From Fidelibacterota bacterium (GTDB lineage Bacteria; Fidelibacterota; Marinisomatia; Marinisomatales; TCS55), in contig JABGZQ010000042.1 in NCBI GenBank assembly GCA_018674655.1, forward strand, positions 26,316 through 90,315: a stretch of 64,000 bases of DNA. The letters run 5' to 3'. The notes under the pieces were generated by a model. That model worked only from the letters and a program-made list of their open reading frames with translations. It was not told the origin of the DNA and did not search any database. Shown piece after piece: positions 37,877 through 47,907 of this stretch (its first letter is position 1; each line of letters starts with the position of its first letter). The position numbers were made by a program, and so were the translations under genes.

Positions 37877-38470
37877 TTAAGAGGCAGAAAGAAATGGTTG
37901 TAAATCTTTGTAAAATACTTCCTCACTCCGCGGGCCGATATATCCCTTAACGATATATCCTTCTTGATCAATGATTAATGTGGTGGGAATCCCCGTTATA
38001 GGTCTACCGATGGCACGCCCATAAATACTGGTCACTCTTTGTGTTTCGTTATTATCTATATCTGTAAGTACGGTATATTCCATATCCCAGTCATTCATAA
38101 ATTCGAGAATATTTTTAGGTGAACCAGAGGTAAGGGTTACCCCAACAATTTCCAAACCATCTTTTTGATATTTCGCATGTAATTTATTAAAATCGGGGAT
38201 TTCTCTCCGACAGGGCCCGCACCACGTTCCCCAAAAGTTGAGCATAATTACTTTACCGCGGTTTTCACTTAATTTGAATAATTCACCCTGAACGGTACGT
38301 AGCGTAAAATCAGGTGCTTTGATGGCATAATCTGGCCGGTTACTTTTATTAGTGCCCATCATTTTGTTTACAATTTCACTGGGACGGGTCACTTCCTTCA
38401 TTTTTTCTTTTTGACCACAACCGATAGCAATCAATATGGTCATCCATAAAATTATTCTCATTTTAATCAT
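37877..38470 (-). CDS. TlpA-like thiol-disulfide oxidoreductase lipoprotein
   Basis: A 197-residue protein. The N-terminus, MIKMRIILWMTILIAIGCG, is a lipoprotein signal. The thioredoxin fold carries WGTWCGPCRREIP with the redox CxxC (near residue 85) and a cis-Pro at GIPTTLIID. It probably reduces or isomerises periplasmic disulfides. It lies 4 bases after DsbD, which could supply its electrons. Confidence 0.92.
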   Translation of the reverse strand: MIKMRIILWMTILIAIGCGQKEKMKEVTRPSEIVNKMMGTNKSNRPDYAIKAPDFTLRTVQGELFKLSENRGKVIMLNFWGTWCGPCRREIPDFNKLHAKYQKDGLEIVGVTLTSGSPKNILEFMNDWDMEYTVLTDIDNNETQRVTSIYGRAIGRPITGIPTTLIIDQEGYIVKGYIGPRSEEVFYKDLQPFLSAS

Positions 38471-38474
38471 CTTT

Positions 38475-40352
38475 CTATCCTGCTAATCCCTTATCCAAAA
38501 AATCCAAAAAATCATCAAGACTGCGTGTCATTCCTGGAAAAGTTGTTATTACATTATCGTTGGGACTTAAAATTACATAAAATGGTAATGCTGCCGTGCC
38601 AAAACGATCGATTTCATATTGTTGATTTTCGTCATGGTTCGGCCCCCCATCTGTATATAGTTGGACCAAAATCATCTCACCAAAACGGTGTTTTACCTCA
38701 GTCTTCGTAAAAATATTGGCTTCCATCCATCGGCAATTTGTACAGGTATATCCTGTAAAGTCAATAAATACTGATTTTCCTGTTGCTCTCGCTTCTGCAA
38801 GCCCTTCGTCTAAATTTCGATACCAATTAAATTCCTCTGCCATGGATGCACCATTCGTGCGCACCGCACCGGATTCACCTTCAACAATGGGCGGTAAATA
38901 GGAATATATCAAACCATGAATTTTTTGTCCAAAAAGACCAGATGTGAGATATAAACCGAAAGTTAAAAATGCCGTACTTAACATGAGTCTGGGAACACTA
39001 ATGGAAGCGAGAGGTGAATCATGAGGCAATTGTATTTTTCCCAAAAGATAAATCCCAGTCAGAAGCATCAATACAGCCCAGACAGCTAAAACAGTATTAT
39101 GAGAGAAAAATCCCCAACCCCAAACCAAGTCGGTGTTACTAATAAACTTGAAGGCTGCTGCCAATTCTAAAAACCCCATGACCACTTTCACAGAATTTAA
39201 CCAGCTACCGGATTTTCGCATTTTAGCTAAATATTGAGGAAAAAGTGCTAAAAAGAAAAATGGAAATGCAAATGCAGCACTAAAAACAACCATGCCAATC
39301 ATGGGCCAAAACCATTGACCTTGAGAAGCTGCAACCAAAAGAAGCCCGACAAACTGCACGGTACAGGTAAAACTGGTCAATGTAAAGGTGACGGCCATAA
39401 AAAGCGTTCCCACAACACCGCCTCGCCCCTCTTGTTTAAGTGAATACTGACGTAATGCGGATGGAAGTTCAATTTCGTACATCCCAAAAAGAGATAGGGC
39501 AAAATAAATAAACAATGCAGCAATAAAAATATTCACCCACGGATTGGCCGCCAACTGGTTGGCCCCAGAAGCACCCAGCGTTAAAGCCAAAATAAATCCA
39601 AGAATAGAAAATGTGGCTATAATTCCCAATGTATAAATGATTGCATTATTAATGGGTTTGCCTTTACCGGTTTCCCCTTGATGGGTAAAAAATGAAACCG
39701 TTATAGGAATCATGGGAAATACACAAGGTGTAAGTAGGGCCAGCAGCCCCATAGAGAAAGCCAGAATAACAAAAGAGAAAAACCCCTCATCAATGGCTGC
39801 ATCTAGGCTAATATTTCCTGATTCATCAAAAACAGAAGAAACAGTTACCATTTCGGTATGATCATCTCGGGCAATACCCGGCTCAACCGTAACAGAAACG
39901 GATAATACCTCTTCCTTTGGTGGATAACACAGGGATGCATTACATACTTGAAAAAGAACATTTACGGATAAATCATATGTACCGGGTGCAAGATCAGATT
40001 TTAATAAGACAGGTGCTGTAAAAACGGCGCCACCTTGATGGGTGCGGGTATTGGTTAAGAATCCGTCGTCATATTTTTCGATCGGTTCATCTTCTAATAC
40101 CATACCGGATGTTTTAACCACTGTCCCGGTCGCAACGACTCGGGTTGCAATCGGGCCCTCCCCTTGGTCCCGAAGGGCATAAATTTTCCACTCCGCATCC
40201 ATTTTAGCCGTAACAATGATATTAACGACCTCACCTGCACGAGCAGCAGATTCGGCTTTGGCAGATAGAGATACTGGACTGGCGAATTGCCCCCAAAGCG
40301 TGGTCAGAGTCAAAATGCTCAGAAAGAGTGCTTTCTTAAAATATGTCTTCAT
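38475..40352 (-). CDS. dsbD: Thiol:disulfide interchange protein DsbD
   Basis: The start is taken at MKTYFKKALFLSILTLTTLWGQ, a signal peptide, preceded by GAGGGG. The order is an N-terminal DsbD-alpha domain (FQVCNASLCYPPKEE, redox Cys pair), a central eight-helix domain beginning LLTPCVFPMIPITVSFF with the CxxP-type Cys, a second Cys near FTLTSFTCTVQF, and a C-terminal thioredoxin domain (DFTGYTCTNCRWME). It passes cytosolic reducing power to the periplasm. 625 residues. Co-transcribed with tlpA-like gene. Confidence 0.93.
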   Translation of the reverse strand: MKTYFKKALFLSILTLTTLWGQFASPVSLSAKAESAARAGEVVNIIVTAKMDAEWKIYALRDQGEGPIATRVVATGTVVKTSGMVLEDEPIEKYDDGFLTNTRTHQGGAVFTAPVLLKSDLAPGTYDLSVNVLFQVCNASLCYPPKEEVLSVSVTVEPGIARDDHTEMVTVSSVFDESGNISLDAAIDEGFFSFVILAFSMGLLALLTPCVFPMIPITVSFFTHQGETGKGKPINNAIIYTLGIIATFSILGFILALTLGASGANQLAANPWVNIFIAALFIYFALSLFGMYEIELPSALRQYSLKQEGRGGVVGTLFMAVTFTLTSFTCTVQFVGLLLVAASQGQWFWPMIGMVVFSAAFAFPFFFLALFPQYLAKMRKSGSWLNSVKVVMGFLELAAAFKFISNTDLVWGWGFFSHNTVLAVWAVLMLLTGIYLLGKIQLPHDSPLASISVPRLMLSTAFLTFGLYLTSGLFGQKIHGLIYSYLPPIVEGESGAVRTNGASMAEEFNWYRNLDEGLAEARATGKSVFIDFTGYTCTNCRWMEANIFTKTEVKHRFGEMILVQLYTDGGPNHDENQQYEIDRFGTAALPFYVILSPNDNVITTFPGMTRSLDDFLDFLDKGLAG

Positions 40353-40395
40353 TGATCTAAGTTTCCCCTCAAGAATCGGGTCGAAAATAAGTGTA

Positions 40396-41310
40396 TTAAT
40401 CATGGTGACCAAACCATTGTTTGAGACGAAAATTAAGCCCTTTTCGTTTTTGAATATGTCGTTGAATTGACGAAATCGCATTTTCTGCCGATTGAACACC
40501 CTCATTAAAAAAGTAATCAAATTTTTCAAATTGGGACCACTGGTAATCTTTGACGTCCGGACTGATGATCACATCTGCTTCTTCGGAATTATGTCTAATT
40601 AGGTTTTGGTAAGTGGTCATATCTGAACGCATCATAATGTCGTATATGTTTGCTTCGGCTAAAGGTTTCACACCCCGTCGTCGAATATCAATACCAATGA
40701 GCACATCAACATCCTTCCGAATAATCGAAGTCGGTAGTGGCATACTGGCGCCACCATCCACCAGGAGTTGACCGTCGATTTCGGTGGGTTCTATATAGCC
40801 CGGAATGGTGCCGCTACGGGTGGCCGCTTCCACTAAATCCCCTGAATCGTATACCACATGCTTACACGTATTTAAATCTGTGGCGATTATTTTGAGTGGA
40901 ATTTGTAATTCCTCAAAAGTCTTTACTGGAATCAAAAAATCAAATGCCGCTTTCAATCGTCTTTTTTTAATTATGGAATTCCGATGTAAAGACATGGCCA
41001 GAACCATTTGATCTTTAAACTTTTTTGCAATTTGATTAAATGCAGAACTTGAGGCAGCAGGCTCTTTTTTAAGACGTTCTGTACCCAAAGCATTAAAGGG
41101 ATCGCTTGTTATAAATTTCCTAAATCGATTTTCAACCCATGCAGGATCAAGGGTTGCAGCATACATGGCACCCACCACACTACCGGCACTCGTACCTGCA
41201 ATTTGGTGGATGGGAATATTATTATTCTTGAGAACTTGAAGTACGCCAATATGGGCGGCACCTCTGGCTCCCCCTCCCCCTAACGAAAGGCCGATTCTTG
41301 GCCCAGACAT
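40396..41310 (-). CDS. Patatin-like phospholipase (RssA family)
   Basis: A 304-residue serine hydrolase. LSLGGGGARGAAHIGVLQVL is the oxyanion region, GTSAGSVVGAMYA (about residue 40) carries the nucleophilic Ser, and DGGASMPLPT (about 190) the Asp of the dyad. No signal peptide. A lipid acyl hydrolase role is inferred from the family. Its ATG directly follows the cyclophilin stop (TAAATG). Confidence 0.92.
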   Translation of the reverse strand: MSGPRIGLSLGGGGARGAAHIGVLQVLKNNNIPIHQIAGTSAGSVVGAMYAATLDPAWVENRFRKFITSDPFNALGTERLKKEPAASSSAFNQIAKKFKDQMVLAMSLHRNSIIKKRRLKAAFDFLIPVKTFEELQIPLKIIATDLNTCKHVVYDSGDLVEAATRSGTIPGYIEPTEIDGQLLVDGGASMPLPTSIIRKDVDVLIGIDIRRRGVKPLAEANIYDIMMRSDMTTYQNLIRHNSEEADVIISPDVKDYQWSQFEKFDYFFNEGVQSAENAISSIQRHIQKRKGLNFRLKQWFGHHD

Positions 41311-41940
41311 TTAGTCCTTCAATGCTTCGCTTTGTTTCATGATGTTTACTGACATTTCAACTTTTTCAAATGGATTGTCACCATCGGGACCTTGATACAT
41401 TCTATTTTCACGCCTTGGTGTGTTGGCACTTGCAATCTGGTCAATCACGTCCATCCCAGAAATAACTTTTCCAAAAACAGTATATTGATGATCCAATGCT
41501 GGTTGAGGTGCATGACAGATAAAAAACTGACTCGACGCACTATTTGGATTCTGAGTCCTTGCCATAGAAAGAGTGCCTCTCACATGAAGAGAGTCATTGA
41601 ATTCTGCGGGCACTAACCACGAATTAGGATCATCTTCACGACCAATACCAAAATACTTTCCTGCGCGACCACCTGTACCATCATTCATACGATCATTATC
41701 TTTAGAATTAGGATCTCCACCTTGAATCATAAATCCAGGAATCACCCTATGAAACGTTGTCCCATCAAAAAAGCCTTCCTTTGCGAGAATTTGAAAATTC
41801 TCAACATGGTAAGGGGCCACTTCAGGATAAAATTCTACGACCATTTCACCAAACTGTGTGGTAATTACTGCTACATTATTGTCTTTTGCACAACTCATGA
41901 ATAGTACTCCAATACTAATTAAACTGACTATTTTTTTCAC
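41311..41940 (-). CDS. Cyclophilin-type peptidyl-prolyl isomerase, lipoprotein
   Basis: A 209-residue protein with a GTG start overlapping the pyrE stop by one base (TAGTG). The N-terminus MKKIVSLISIGVLFMSC has a lipobox. The cyclophilin domain shows FDGTTFHRVIPGFMIQGGDP and NSASSQFFICHAP. It probably acts on proteins at the periplasmic face. It is in the pyrF-pyrE run, although its role is unrelated. Confidence 0.93.
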   Translation of the reverse strand: MKKIVSLISIGVLFMSCAKDNNVAVITTQFGEMVVEFYPEVAPYHVENFQILAKEGFFDGTTFHRVIPGFMIQGGDPNSKDNDRMNDGTGGRAGKYFGIGREDDPNSWLVPAEFNDSLHVRGTLSMARTQNPNSASSQFFICHAPQPALDHQYTVFGKVISGMDVIDQIASANTPRRENRMYQGPDGDNPFEKVEMSVNIMKQSEALKD

Positions 41941-42509
41941 TATTTCAAACTCCTACTTCCTGGTTTTGTCGTCGGAATTGCTGCCAATTCCGTCGGTATT
42001 TCATTTTCTTCATAACTTAAAACTTCTAATGGGACTATAGAAAATTGGTTCTCATGTAATAGAACCGCACCATTACTGCGATCAACAATTATAGCTACAC
42101 CAACGACAATGCCGCCAGCTTGTTCCACAACATTTATAACTTCTTGTACGGACCCGCCTGTTGTAATGACATCTTCAACAACCAACACCTTTTCACCGGG
42201 ATCGATTACAAATCCACGCCGAAGGGTCATTATGCCTTTTTCCCTCTCGGTGAAAATAGTTCTTTTTTCCATAACTCGTCCCACTTCTGTCCCGATCACA
42301 ATTCCGCCAACTGCAGGAGAGATAACCGTATCAATATCATCGTTTTCAAAATGAATTGATATTTTTTTGGCAAAGTCCGATAAATATTTTGGATGCTGTA
42401 ATATTTTAGCACATTGGAAATATGATGGGCTATGTCGTCCCGAAGTCAGAACGAAGTGGCCCTCAAGTAAAGCACCGGTTTCCTTAAATATATCTAAATA
42501 ATTTGGCAT
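41940..42509 (-). CDS. pyrE: Orotate phosphoribosyltransferase
   Basis: A 189-residue PRTase. The PRPP-binding motif [18 protein letters not shown] (about residues 110-127) is clear, with the flexible [13 protein letters not shown] loop before it. It makes OMP from orotate and PRPP. It lies 17 bases after pyrF. The pair catalyses the last two steps of UMP synthesis. Confidence 0.95.
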   Translation of the reverse strand: MPNYLDIFKETGALLEGHFVLTSGRHSPSYFQCAKILQHPKYLSDFAKKISIHFENDDIDTVISPAVGGIVIGTEVGRVMEKRTIFTEREKGIMTLRRGFVIDPGEKVLVVEDVITTGGSVQEVINVVEQAGGIVVGVAIIVDRSNGAVLLHENQFSIVPLEVLSYEENEIPTELAAIPTTKPGSRSLK

Positions 42510-42526
42510 GGTTTTTTAATGATTTA

Positions 42527-43327
42527 TTATGAATATTGAATTTCTCTCATTTGGGAAAGATAATCTTTCGCGGCATTTCGAATTGCTTTTTCACTAAGAT
42601 CTCCTGCAAAACTAATTCCTCTAGAAACGTTTATTATGGCAGTGCCATTTACATTTCCATCATACATGCTTCGTTTTAAATCACCACCCTGTGCACCGAT
42701 TCCGGGAATCAAAAATGGTAACCCCGGTGCTTGATGTCGAATACGACTAATTTCTTCAGGTGCGGTGGCACCCACCACCAATCCCACATTATCATTGGTA
42801 TTCCAAGTGGTGGCCATTTGGACCACTTTATCAAATAATAATTCATCCCCAATAGGTTGATTTTGTAAATCAACCGCAGACGGATTTGATGTTCGGCAAA
42901 GAATAAAAACACCCTTCTCAGGATCCCTTGTAAATGGAAGAATAGAATCCAATCCCATATAAGGGCTCAATGTGACCGCATCAAAACCAAAATGATTAAA
43001 TAGACTATGAGCGTATTGTTTGGCTGTATTCCCAATATCCCCTCGTTTTGCATCACCGATGACAATATTTTTACCGCTAAAGTATTCCATGGTTTCTTCT
43101 AACCATTTAAAACCAGCACTCCCCCATCTTTCAAAAAATGCCAAATTAGGTTTAAAAGCCGCGGCTAAATCTTGAGTTGCATCAATCACCTTAAATGCAT
43201 GGGTTTTTAAATCTTCTAAGGAAGAATTGGTTGAACCTAACCCTTCCGGATTCATATCCAACCCCACGCAGAGATGGCTTCCCTTTTCCCTTATAACATC
43301 AGAAAGTCGCGAATTAAATGATTTCAT
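42527..43327 (-). CDS. pyrF: Orotidine 5'-phosphate decarboxylase (type 2)
   Basis: A 266-residue decarboxylase of the longer actinobacterial/type 2 form. Catalytic Lys/Asp are in VIGDAKRGDIGNTA (near residue 83). FKPNLAFFERWG and IPGIGAQGGDLKRSM are also typical. It makes UMP from OMP. It heads a minus-strand pyrF-pyrE-cyclophilin-patatin run. Confidence 0.95.
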   Translation of the reverse strand: MKSFNSRLSDVIREKGSHLCVGLDMNPEGLGSTNSSLEDLKTHAFKVIDATQDLAAAFKPNLAFFERWGSAGFKWLEETMEYFSGKNIVIGDAKRGDIGNTAKQYAHSLFNHFGFDAVTLSPYMGLDSILPFTRDPEKGVFILCRTSNPSAVDLQNQPIGDELLFDKVVQMATTWNTNDNVGLVVGATAPEEISRIRHQAPGLPFLIPGIGAQGGDLKRSMYDGNVNGTAIINVSRGISFAGDLSEKAIRNAAKDYLSQMREIQYS

Positions 43328-43348
43328 TAGCTAAGAATTTACTTTGAG

Positions 43349-43379
43349 TTGACCTGAACCTGAAAAAGGATTGTATAGT
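43349..43379 (+). promoter_or_regulatory. Possible promoter for the GNAT gene
   Basis: TTGACC (43349-43354) and TATAGT (43374-43379) are separated by 19 bases, 41 bases before the GNAT start. The spacing is longer than ideal. Recognised by eye only. Confidence 0.3.
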
Positions 43380-43419
43380 TTATTAGAAAAACTGTTCGCA
43401 TCGATTAAATTCAACCCCC

Positions 43420-44037
43420 ATGGATCAACTTCCTATTTCAAACTTACCCAATTCAGATTCCAAAATCATTGCTTCCAGCGGTGTTTTCCAAATTGAATTG
43501 ATAAAACATACCGGGAAAGATGACTTTCCTCAATTGATAGAAATATCCAAGTCTTTAGCAAAGGACTATGGTGATAAAGCTATTCTCACTGATGCTACTA
43601 TTCACAAATATTTTAATAAATCCGGATCTTTACCCTTCATTGCCCGATATAGAGATGAAATTATTGGTTATATAATTGGTGTCCCTTTAGAGACTCTTAG
43701 TAATGAGCCCTGGGCCCGATTGGATGAAAATTTCGGAAAGGGAAATACACTTTATACATATGCCTTTGTGATTCAATCAGAGTATAAAGGGAACGGCTAC
43801 GCCAAAATGTTAAAACGGGTATTTCTGAGTTGGGCAAAGAAAAAAGATGGGATTAAATTTATTACGGGCCATGTAATCAATGGAGTATCCGCACGATTTA
43901 CGGGCGATATTCGGATTGTTGACCGCATAGATAACTGGCAAGGAACCGGTAAAACATTTGAATATTATAGACGGGGAATAGAACCGAGCCAAGATTCTCC
44001 TTTGAAAAACAATCCTCCTTTAATTACACGGACTTAA
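43420..44037 (+). CDS. GNAT-family N-acetyltransferase
   Basis: A 205-residue protein. Residues 30-175 form a GNAT core; the acetyl-CoA binding stretch is around YAFVIQSEYKGNGYAKMLKRVF (Q/RxxGxG/A equivalent GNGYA). IIGYIIGVPLE forms the preceding strand. The substrate is unknown. Divergent from pyrF; its end overlaps the convergent symporter gene by 4 bases. Confidence 0.8.
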   Translation: MDQLPISNLPNSDSKIIASSGVFQIELIKHTGKDDFPQLIEISKSLAKDYGDKAILTDATIHKYFNKSGSLPFIARYRDEIIGYIIGVPLETLSNEPWARLDENFGKGNTLYTYAFVIQSEYKGNGYAKMLKRVFLSWAKKKDGIKFITGHVINGVSARFTGDIRIVDRIDNWQGTGKTFEYYRRGIEPSQDSPLKNNPPLITRT

Positions 44038-45464
44038 TTCTTTTTTGTCAATAAGCTGACGACCACCAAGGAGACTACCGATAAAGTAATAGCCGGTAAT
44101 ACTTCATCCATATTATTATAAATATTCTGTGGAATAATATTTTGAATAAAGGCCGCCTCTTTCCACAATAACGTGGTGACAGTCCCTGTTAAAATAGAAA
44201 CAACTGCCCCTTCTTTAGTCGCCCTTTTCCAAAATAAGGCTGCCACCAAACTGGGTGTAATGGCAGCACCATAAATGGTATAGGCATAGAGCGCCCTCTC
44301 AAAAAATCCAGATGATTTAGCAAATCCCAATGATACAATATAGGCGATAATGCCTAATCCAAGGACAAGCACCCGACTCAAAAGCACTATCTTCTTTTCA
44401 TTAGCTTTCGGATTAATATAATTCAAATAAACATCCCGCATAAGTGTTGTGGCAGGAACGAGTAAAAAACTATCAGCAGTGGAAATAATAATACCCACAA
44501 TCGTTGTCATCATTATAGCGCCCAGGAATGTGGGTAATAGTTTATGAGCCGCATAAATTAAAACATACTTTCCCACTTCTGCATCGGGAATCATACTGGA
44601 GACCACCCAAGCAGAAAAAATAATCATCAATTCCGCAAGAAGGACCGCAAAGATTAATACTTTTGTTGCCTGCTCGGCGCCCTTGGCATTTTTACTGGCA
44701 AAAAATCGCTGATACATATTGGCATCACCCATAATAAGTAGAAAAGGTGGTAGACAAAAATTGAAAATATCCATGGTGGAATACACACCAAAAAAGTTCA
44801 TGTGCTCCGGTTTACCCATGGCTTCGAATGAAGCCGCCATACCGGAGAATCCACCAGCTTGAGCAAGAAATATTGGAATAGCAATTACAAATGAAAAAAT
44901 GATGATTATGCCATTCGCTACATCTGTATAGGCAACACTCACAAGTCCCGCCAACATCGTATATGCAATAATAAAGATGGCTGCAATGATGGTTCCTGTT
45001 TGAATACTGATGAGGGAATTACCTGTTTCATCCATTAAAACTGTGTTCAATACAGCACCCCCTGCATTGAATTGATAACTCACAATCACCATGTAGGCAA
45101 TCACAAGTGCAATGACAGAAAGCATCCTTGCGCCCGGGCCAAACCGATCTCCTAAAATTTCCGGTACGGTAAATTTTTCAAAAGCCCTTACTTTACCCGC
45201 AATTTTTGTGAGCAAGACAATTCCTAAAATACTGCCGAGGGGAAGAATGAGAGCGGCCATACCTGTATCGTAAGTTTTTCCCGCATTACCTAAGATAGAT
45301 CCTGTGCCCATCCATGTGGCTAACATGGTACCCACCAGTACCCAGGGTGTTAAGGATCGTCCCGCCACAGCAAAATCAGATTGGGTCTTAATTTTACCGG
45401 CTTTGTACATACCAATCCCAATCAACGTGAAGAGATATAAGAGGATAATGACTAAATGAATCAT
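44034..45464 (-). CDS. Sodium:solute symporter (SSS family)
   Basis: A 476-residue protein with about 13 membrane helices. Family marks: KTQSDFAVAGRSLTPWVLVGTMLATWMGTGSILG near residues 27-60, and the sodium/solute motif region IISTADSFLLVPATTLMRDVY near residue 330. The closest named type is the pantothenate/proline-like branch, but the substrate cannot be assigned. Convergent with the GNAT gene and divergent from the SPATA20-like gene with a 50-base gap. Confidence 0.92.
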   Translation of the reverse strand: MIHLVIILLYLFTLIGIGMYKAGKIKTQSDFAVAGRSLTPWVLVGTMLATWMGTGSILGNAGKTYDTGMAALILPLGSILGIVLLTKIAGKVRAFEKFTVPEILGDRFGPGARMLSVIALVIAYMVIVSYQFNAGGAVLNTVLMDETGNSLISIQTGTIIAAIFIIAYTMLAGLVSVAYTDVANGIIIIFSFVIAIPIFLAQAGGFSGMAASFEAMGKPEHMNFFGVYSTMDIFNFCLPPFLLIMGDANMYQRFFASKNAKGAEQATKVLIFAVLLAELMIIFSAWVVSSMIPDAEVGKYVLIYAAHKLLPTFLGAIMMTTIVGIIISTADSFLLVPATTLMRDVYLNYINPKANEKKIVLLSRVLVLGLGIIAYIVSLGFAKSSGFFERALYAYTIYGAAITPSLVAALFWKRATKEGAVVSILTGTVTTLLWKEAAFIQNIIPQNIYNNMDEVLPAITLSVVSLVVVSLLTKKN

Positions 45465-45514
45465 ATGTTGCTTCTGACTTGGTTAACTTGAGGCAATGAA
45501 ATTAATTTCACACC

Positions 45515-47686
45515 ATGCGAAATACAAGCATCAGCATTATTTTAAAACAATTAATTTCCATAACAATTATAATTGGGCAGATACCATTCCTATGGGGTCA
45601 ACCCAACCATGATGATCCAAATCAAAAGGAAACATACGTGAATCGACTGGCAGAATCGTCGAGCCCATATTTACTACAGCATAAAAATAATCCAGTAGAA
45701 TGGTATCCCTGGGGAGATGAAGCATTTCAAAAAGCAGCTGAGTTAGACATCCCAATATTTTTATCCATTGGATATTCCACCTGTCATTGGTGCCATGTAA
45801 TGGCACACGAATCATTCGAGGATGAGGAAGTTGCCCACTTATTGAATGAAAATTTTGTTTCCATCAAAGTGGATCGGGAAGAGCTTCCTGAGATTGATCA
45901 TGTTTATATGTCCGTTTGCCAAGCCATGACCGGGCGCGGTGGATGGCCTCTTACCATTATTATGACACCGGATAAGGAGCCGTTTTTTGCCGGAACTTAT
46001 TTCCCCAAAAATGGCCGTTTGGGCCGTCCCGGCATGATGGAACTCCTCCCTTCTATCGCCGACGCATGGAAAAACAGGCGGGCTGAATTGGTTCAATCAG
46101 CGGAAAAGATTAATGAATACTTAGTAAAATCGAATGCAAAAGAATTAGGAACTCCTTTATCAAAAGCAATATTAAAGGAAACCTATTCCCAATTTGTAAA
46201 TCGTTATGATAAAAACCATGGCGGTTTTGGGACACAACCTAAATTCCCCTCACCTCATAACTTAGTGTATTTGCTTCGATATCATCATATGACTAACGAT
46301 AAAATAGCACTGGAAATGGTTGAAAAAACATTGCAAAAAATGCGATTGGGTGGCATTTTTGATCATGTAGGTTATGGGTTCCACCGCTATTCCACTGATA
46401 AAGAATGGCTGGTGCCCCATTTTGAAAAAATGCTATATGATCAGGCTATGTTGATTATGGCATATACAGAGGCATTTCAAATCACAGGGAAACCCGAATA
46501 TAAAGAAACCGCTGAAGAAATTTTGACCTATGTACAGCGGGACATGACCGATGCGAAAGGTGGATTCTACTCAGCTGAAGATGCTGACAGTGAAGGTGAA
46601 GAAGGCCTTTTTTATGTATGGACTATTCAAGAATTACAATCTATTATTGGCGAGGAAGATACCCAATTCATCCAGAATATGTTTAATTTGACATCAGAAG
46701 GGAATTTTAAGGATGAAGCCTCTGGCCAATCCATAGGTAATAATATCTTCCATTTGAAGACACCTATTTCAAATTCAAGAGATCTCAAAAAATCCTCACA
46801 GATTCGTGAAAAACTATTTCATGTCAGAGAAAAACGAATTCACCCTTTAAAAGATGATAAAATACTTACGGATTGGAATGGGTTAATGATTGCAGCTATG
46901 GCCAAAGCTGGTGTGGCTTTCCAAGATAATATGCTTATTGAATCCGCTGAAAAAAGCACAAAGTTTATTTTTAATAATCTCATGGATAAAAATGGAAGAT
47001 TGCAAAAACGATATCGAAAAGGGAAATCGGGGTTGGACGCCCATTTAGATGATTATGCATTTTTTGTCTGGGGTTTGTTAGAACTCTACGAAGCAACATT
47101 CAAAATTGAATACCTTAAAAATGCCATTCAGCTAAGTGATATCATGGTTTCTGAATTTTGGAATGAATCCAGCGGAGGCTTTTATTTAGGGAGTGATCAA
47201 ACAGAAAAATTAATTGTTCGCGCTATGACCGGTTACGATGGAGCCATTCCATCTGGAAACTCCATTGCTGCCATGAACCTACTAAAATTGACACGAATTA
47301 CCGGAGAAATAAAATGGGCTGAAATGGCGGATAAAACATTTAAAGTATTTTCAAATGAAATAAATAGAGTACCCTCGGGGTATACTTCCATGGTGACAGC
47401 ATTCTTATTTGAATATGATCATCCAAAAGAAATTGTTGTTGTGGGATCCGGGAGTGATCCTGCCACGCAGGACGCCCTAATCAGAATGAAGACCGAATAT
47501 GTTCCGGGGAAAATTCTCCTTTTTAAGGACACGGATAAATTATTCCCAGACCTTTCTCCTTTGGCAAAATGGACGGCGACTCAAGAAACGATTGATGACA
47601 AAGTCACATTTTATGTTTGCCAAGATTTTTCCTGTAAAATACCAACAACCGATATTAAACAAGCATTAACATTCATCCATGAGTAA
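45515..47686 (+). CDS. SPATA20/YyaL-type thioredoxin-domain protein
   Basis: A 723-residue protein. The N-terminal thioredoxin-like DUF255 domain contains [18 protein letters not shown] and the redox-like STCHWCHVM (about residues 86-94). An (alpha/alpha)6 barrel resembling N-acylglucosamine epimerases or glycosidases follows ([42 protein letters not shown]). A possible signal peptide ([21 protein letters not shown]) is present. The reaction of this family is not established. It overlaps the next small gene by 8 bases. Confidence 0.9.
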   Translation: MRNTSISIILKQLISITIIIGQIPFLWGQPNHDDPNQKETYVNRLAESSSPYLLQHKNNPVEWYPWGDEAFQKAAELDIPIFLSIGYSTCHWCHVMAHESFEDEEVAHLLNENFVSIKVDREELPEIDHVYMSVCQAMTGRGGWPLTIIMTPDKEPFFAGTYFPKNGRLGRPGMMELLPSIADAWKNRRAELVQSAEKINEYLVKSNAKELGTPLSKAILKETYSQFVNRYDKNHGGFGTQPKFPSPHNLVYLLRYHHMTNDKIALEMVEKTLQKMRLGGIFDHVGYGFHRYSTDKEWLVPHFEKMLYDQAMLIMAYTEAFQITGKPEYKETAEEILTYVQRDMTDAKGGFYSAEDADSEGEEGLFYVWTIQELQSIIGEEDTQFIQNMFNLTSEGNFKDEASGQSIGNNIFHLKTPISNSRDLKKSSQIREKLFHVREKRIHPLKDDKILTDWNGLMIAAMAKAGVAFQDNMLIESAEKSTKFIFNNLMDKNGRLQKRYRKGKSGLDAHLDDYAFFVWGLLELYEATFKIEYLKNAIQLSDIMVSEFWNESSGGFYLGSDQTEKLIVRAMTGYDGAIPSGNSIAAMNLLKLTRITGEIKWAEMADKTFKVFSNEINRVPSGYTSMVTAFLFEYDHPKEIVVVGSGSDPATQDALIRMKTEYVPGKILLFKDTDKLFPDLSPLAKWTATQETIDDKVTFYVCQDFSCKIPTTDIKQALTFIHE

Positions 47687-47888
47687 ACCATTATCAAAAC
47701 GTGTGGGAGAATTATTTGCCCACATTCAAGATTTATTCGATACTGCGGCTCATTCGGCCATTCAGCGTGTTGATGAAAAAGGTGGAAAGAAAAATAGACT
47801 ATTGGGCTTTTTTTCTTCAGCCGGTGATGCTTATTTTAGCAAATACAATGAAATCAAAAAACGGAAAGAATCCGACTTGGATTCTTAA
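47679..47888 (+). CDS. Small protein of unknown function
   Basis: A 69-residue protein with an ATG overlapping the previous stop by 8 bases (ATGAGTAA). It is charged and mostly helical by eye, with no transmembrane segment. It is in the same transcription unit as the SPATA20-like gene and the symporter 20 bases downstream. I do not recognise the family. An overlapping frame starting at 47701 is less likely because it does not couple to the upstream gene. Confidence 0.6.
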   Translation: MSKPLSKRVGELFAHIQDLFDTAAHSAIQRVDEKGGKKNRLLGFFSSAGDAYFSKYNEIKKRKESDLDS

Positions 47889-47907
47889 ATAACATAAAAG
47901 AGTAAAC

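Noticed and set aside
40353..40529. 59-residue N-terminal extension of DsbD
   Set aside because: It would overlap the patatin gene, and the ATG at 40352 has both a ribosome binding site and a signal peptide.
47701..47892. Alternative 63-residue frame overlapping the small protein
   Set aside because: The frame at 47679 couples by overlap to the upstream gene; this one has no ribosome binding site and a poorer composition.
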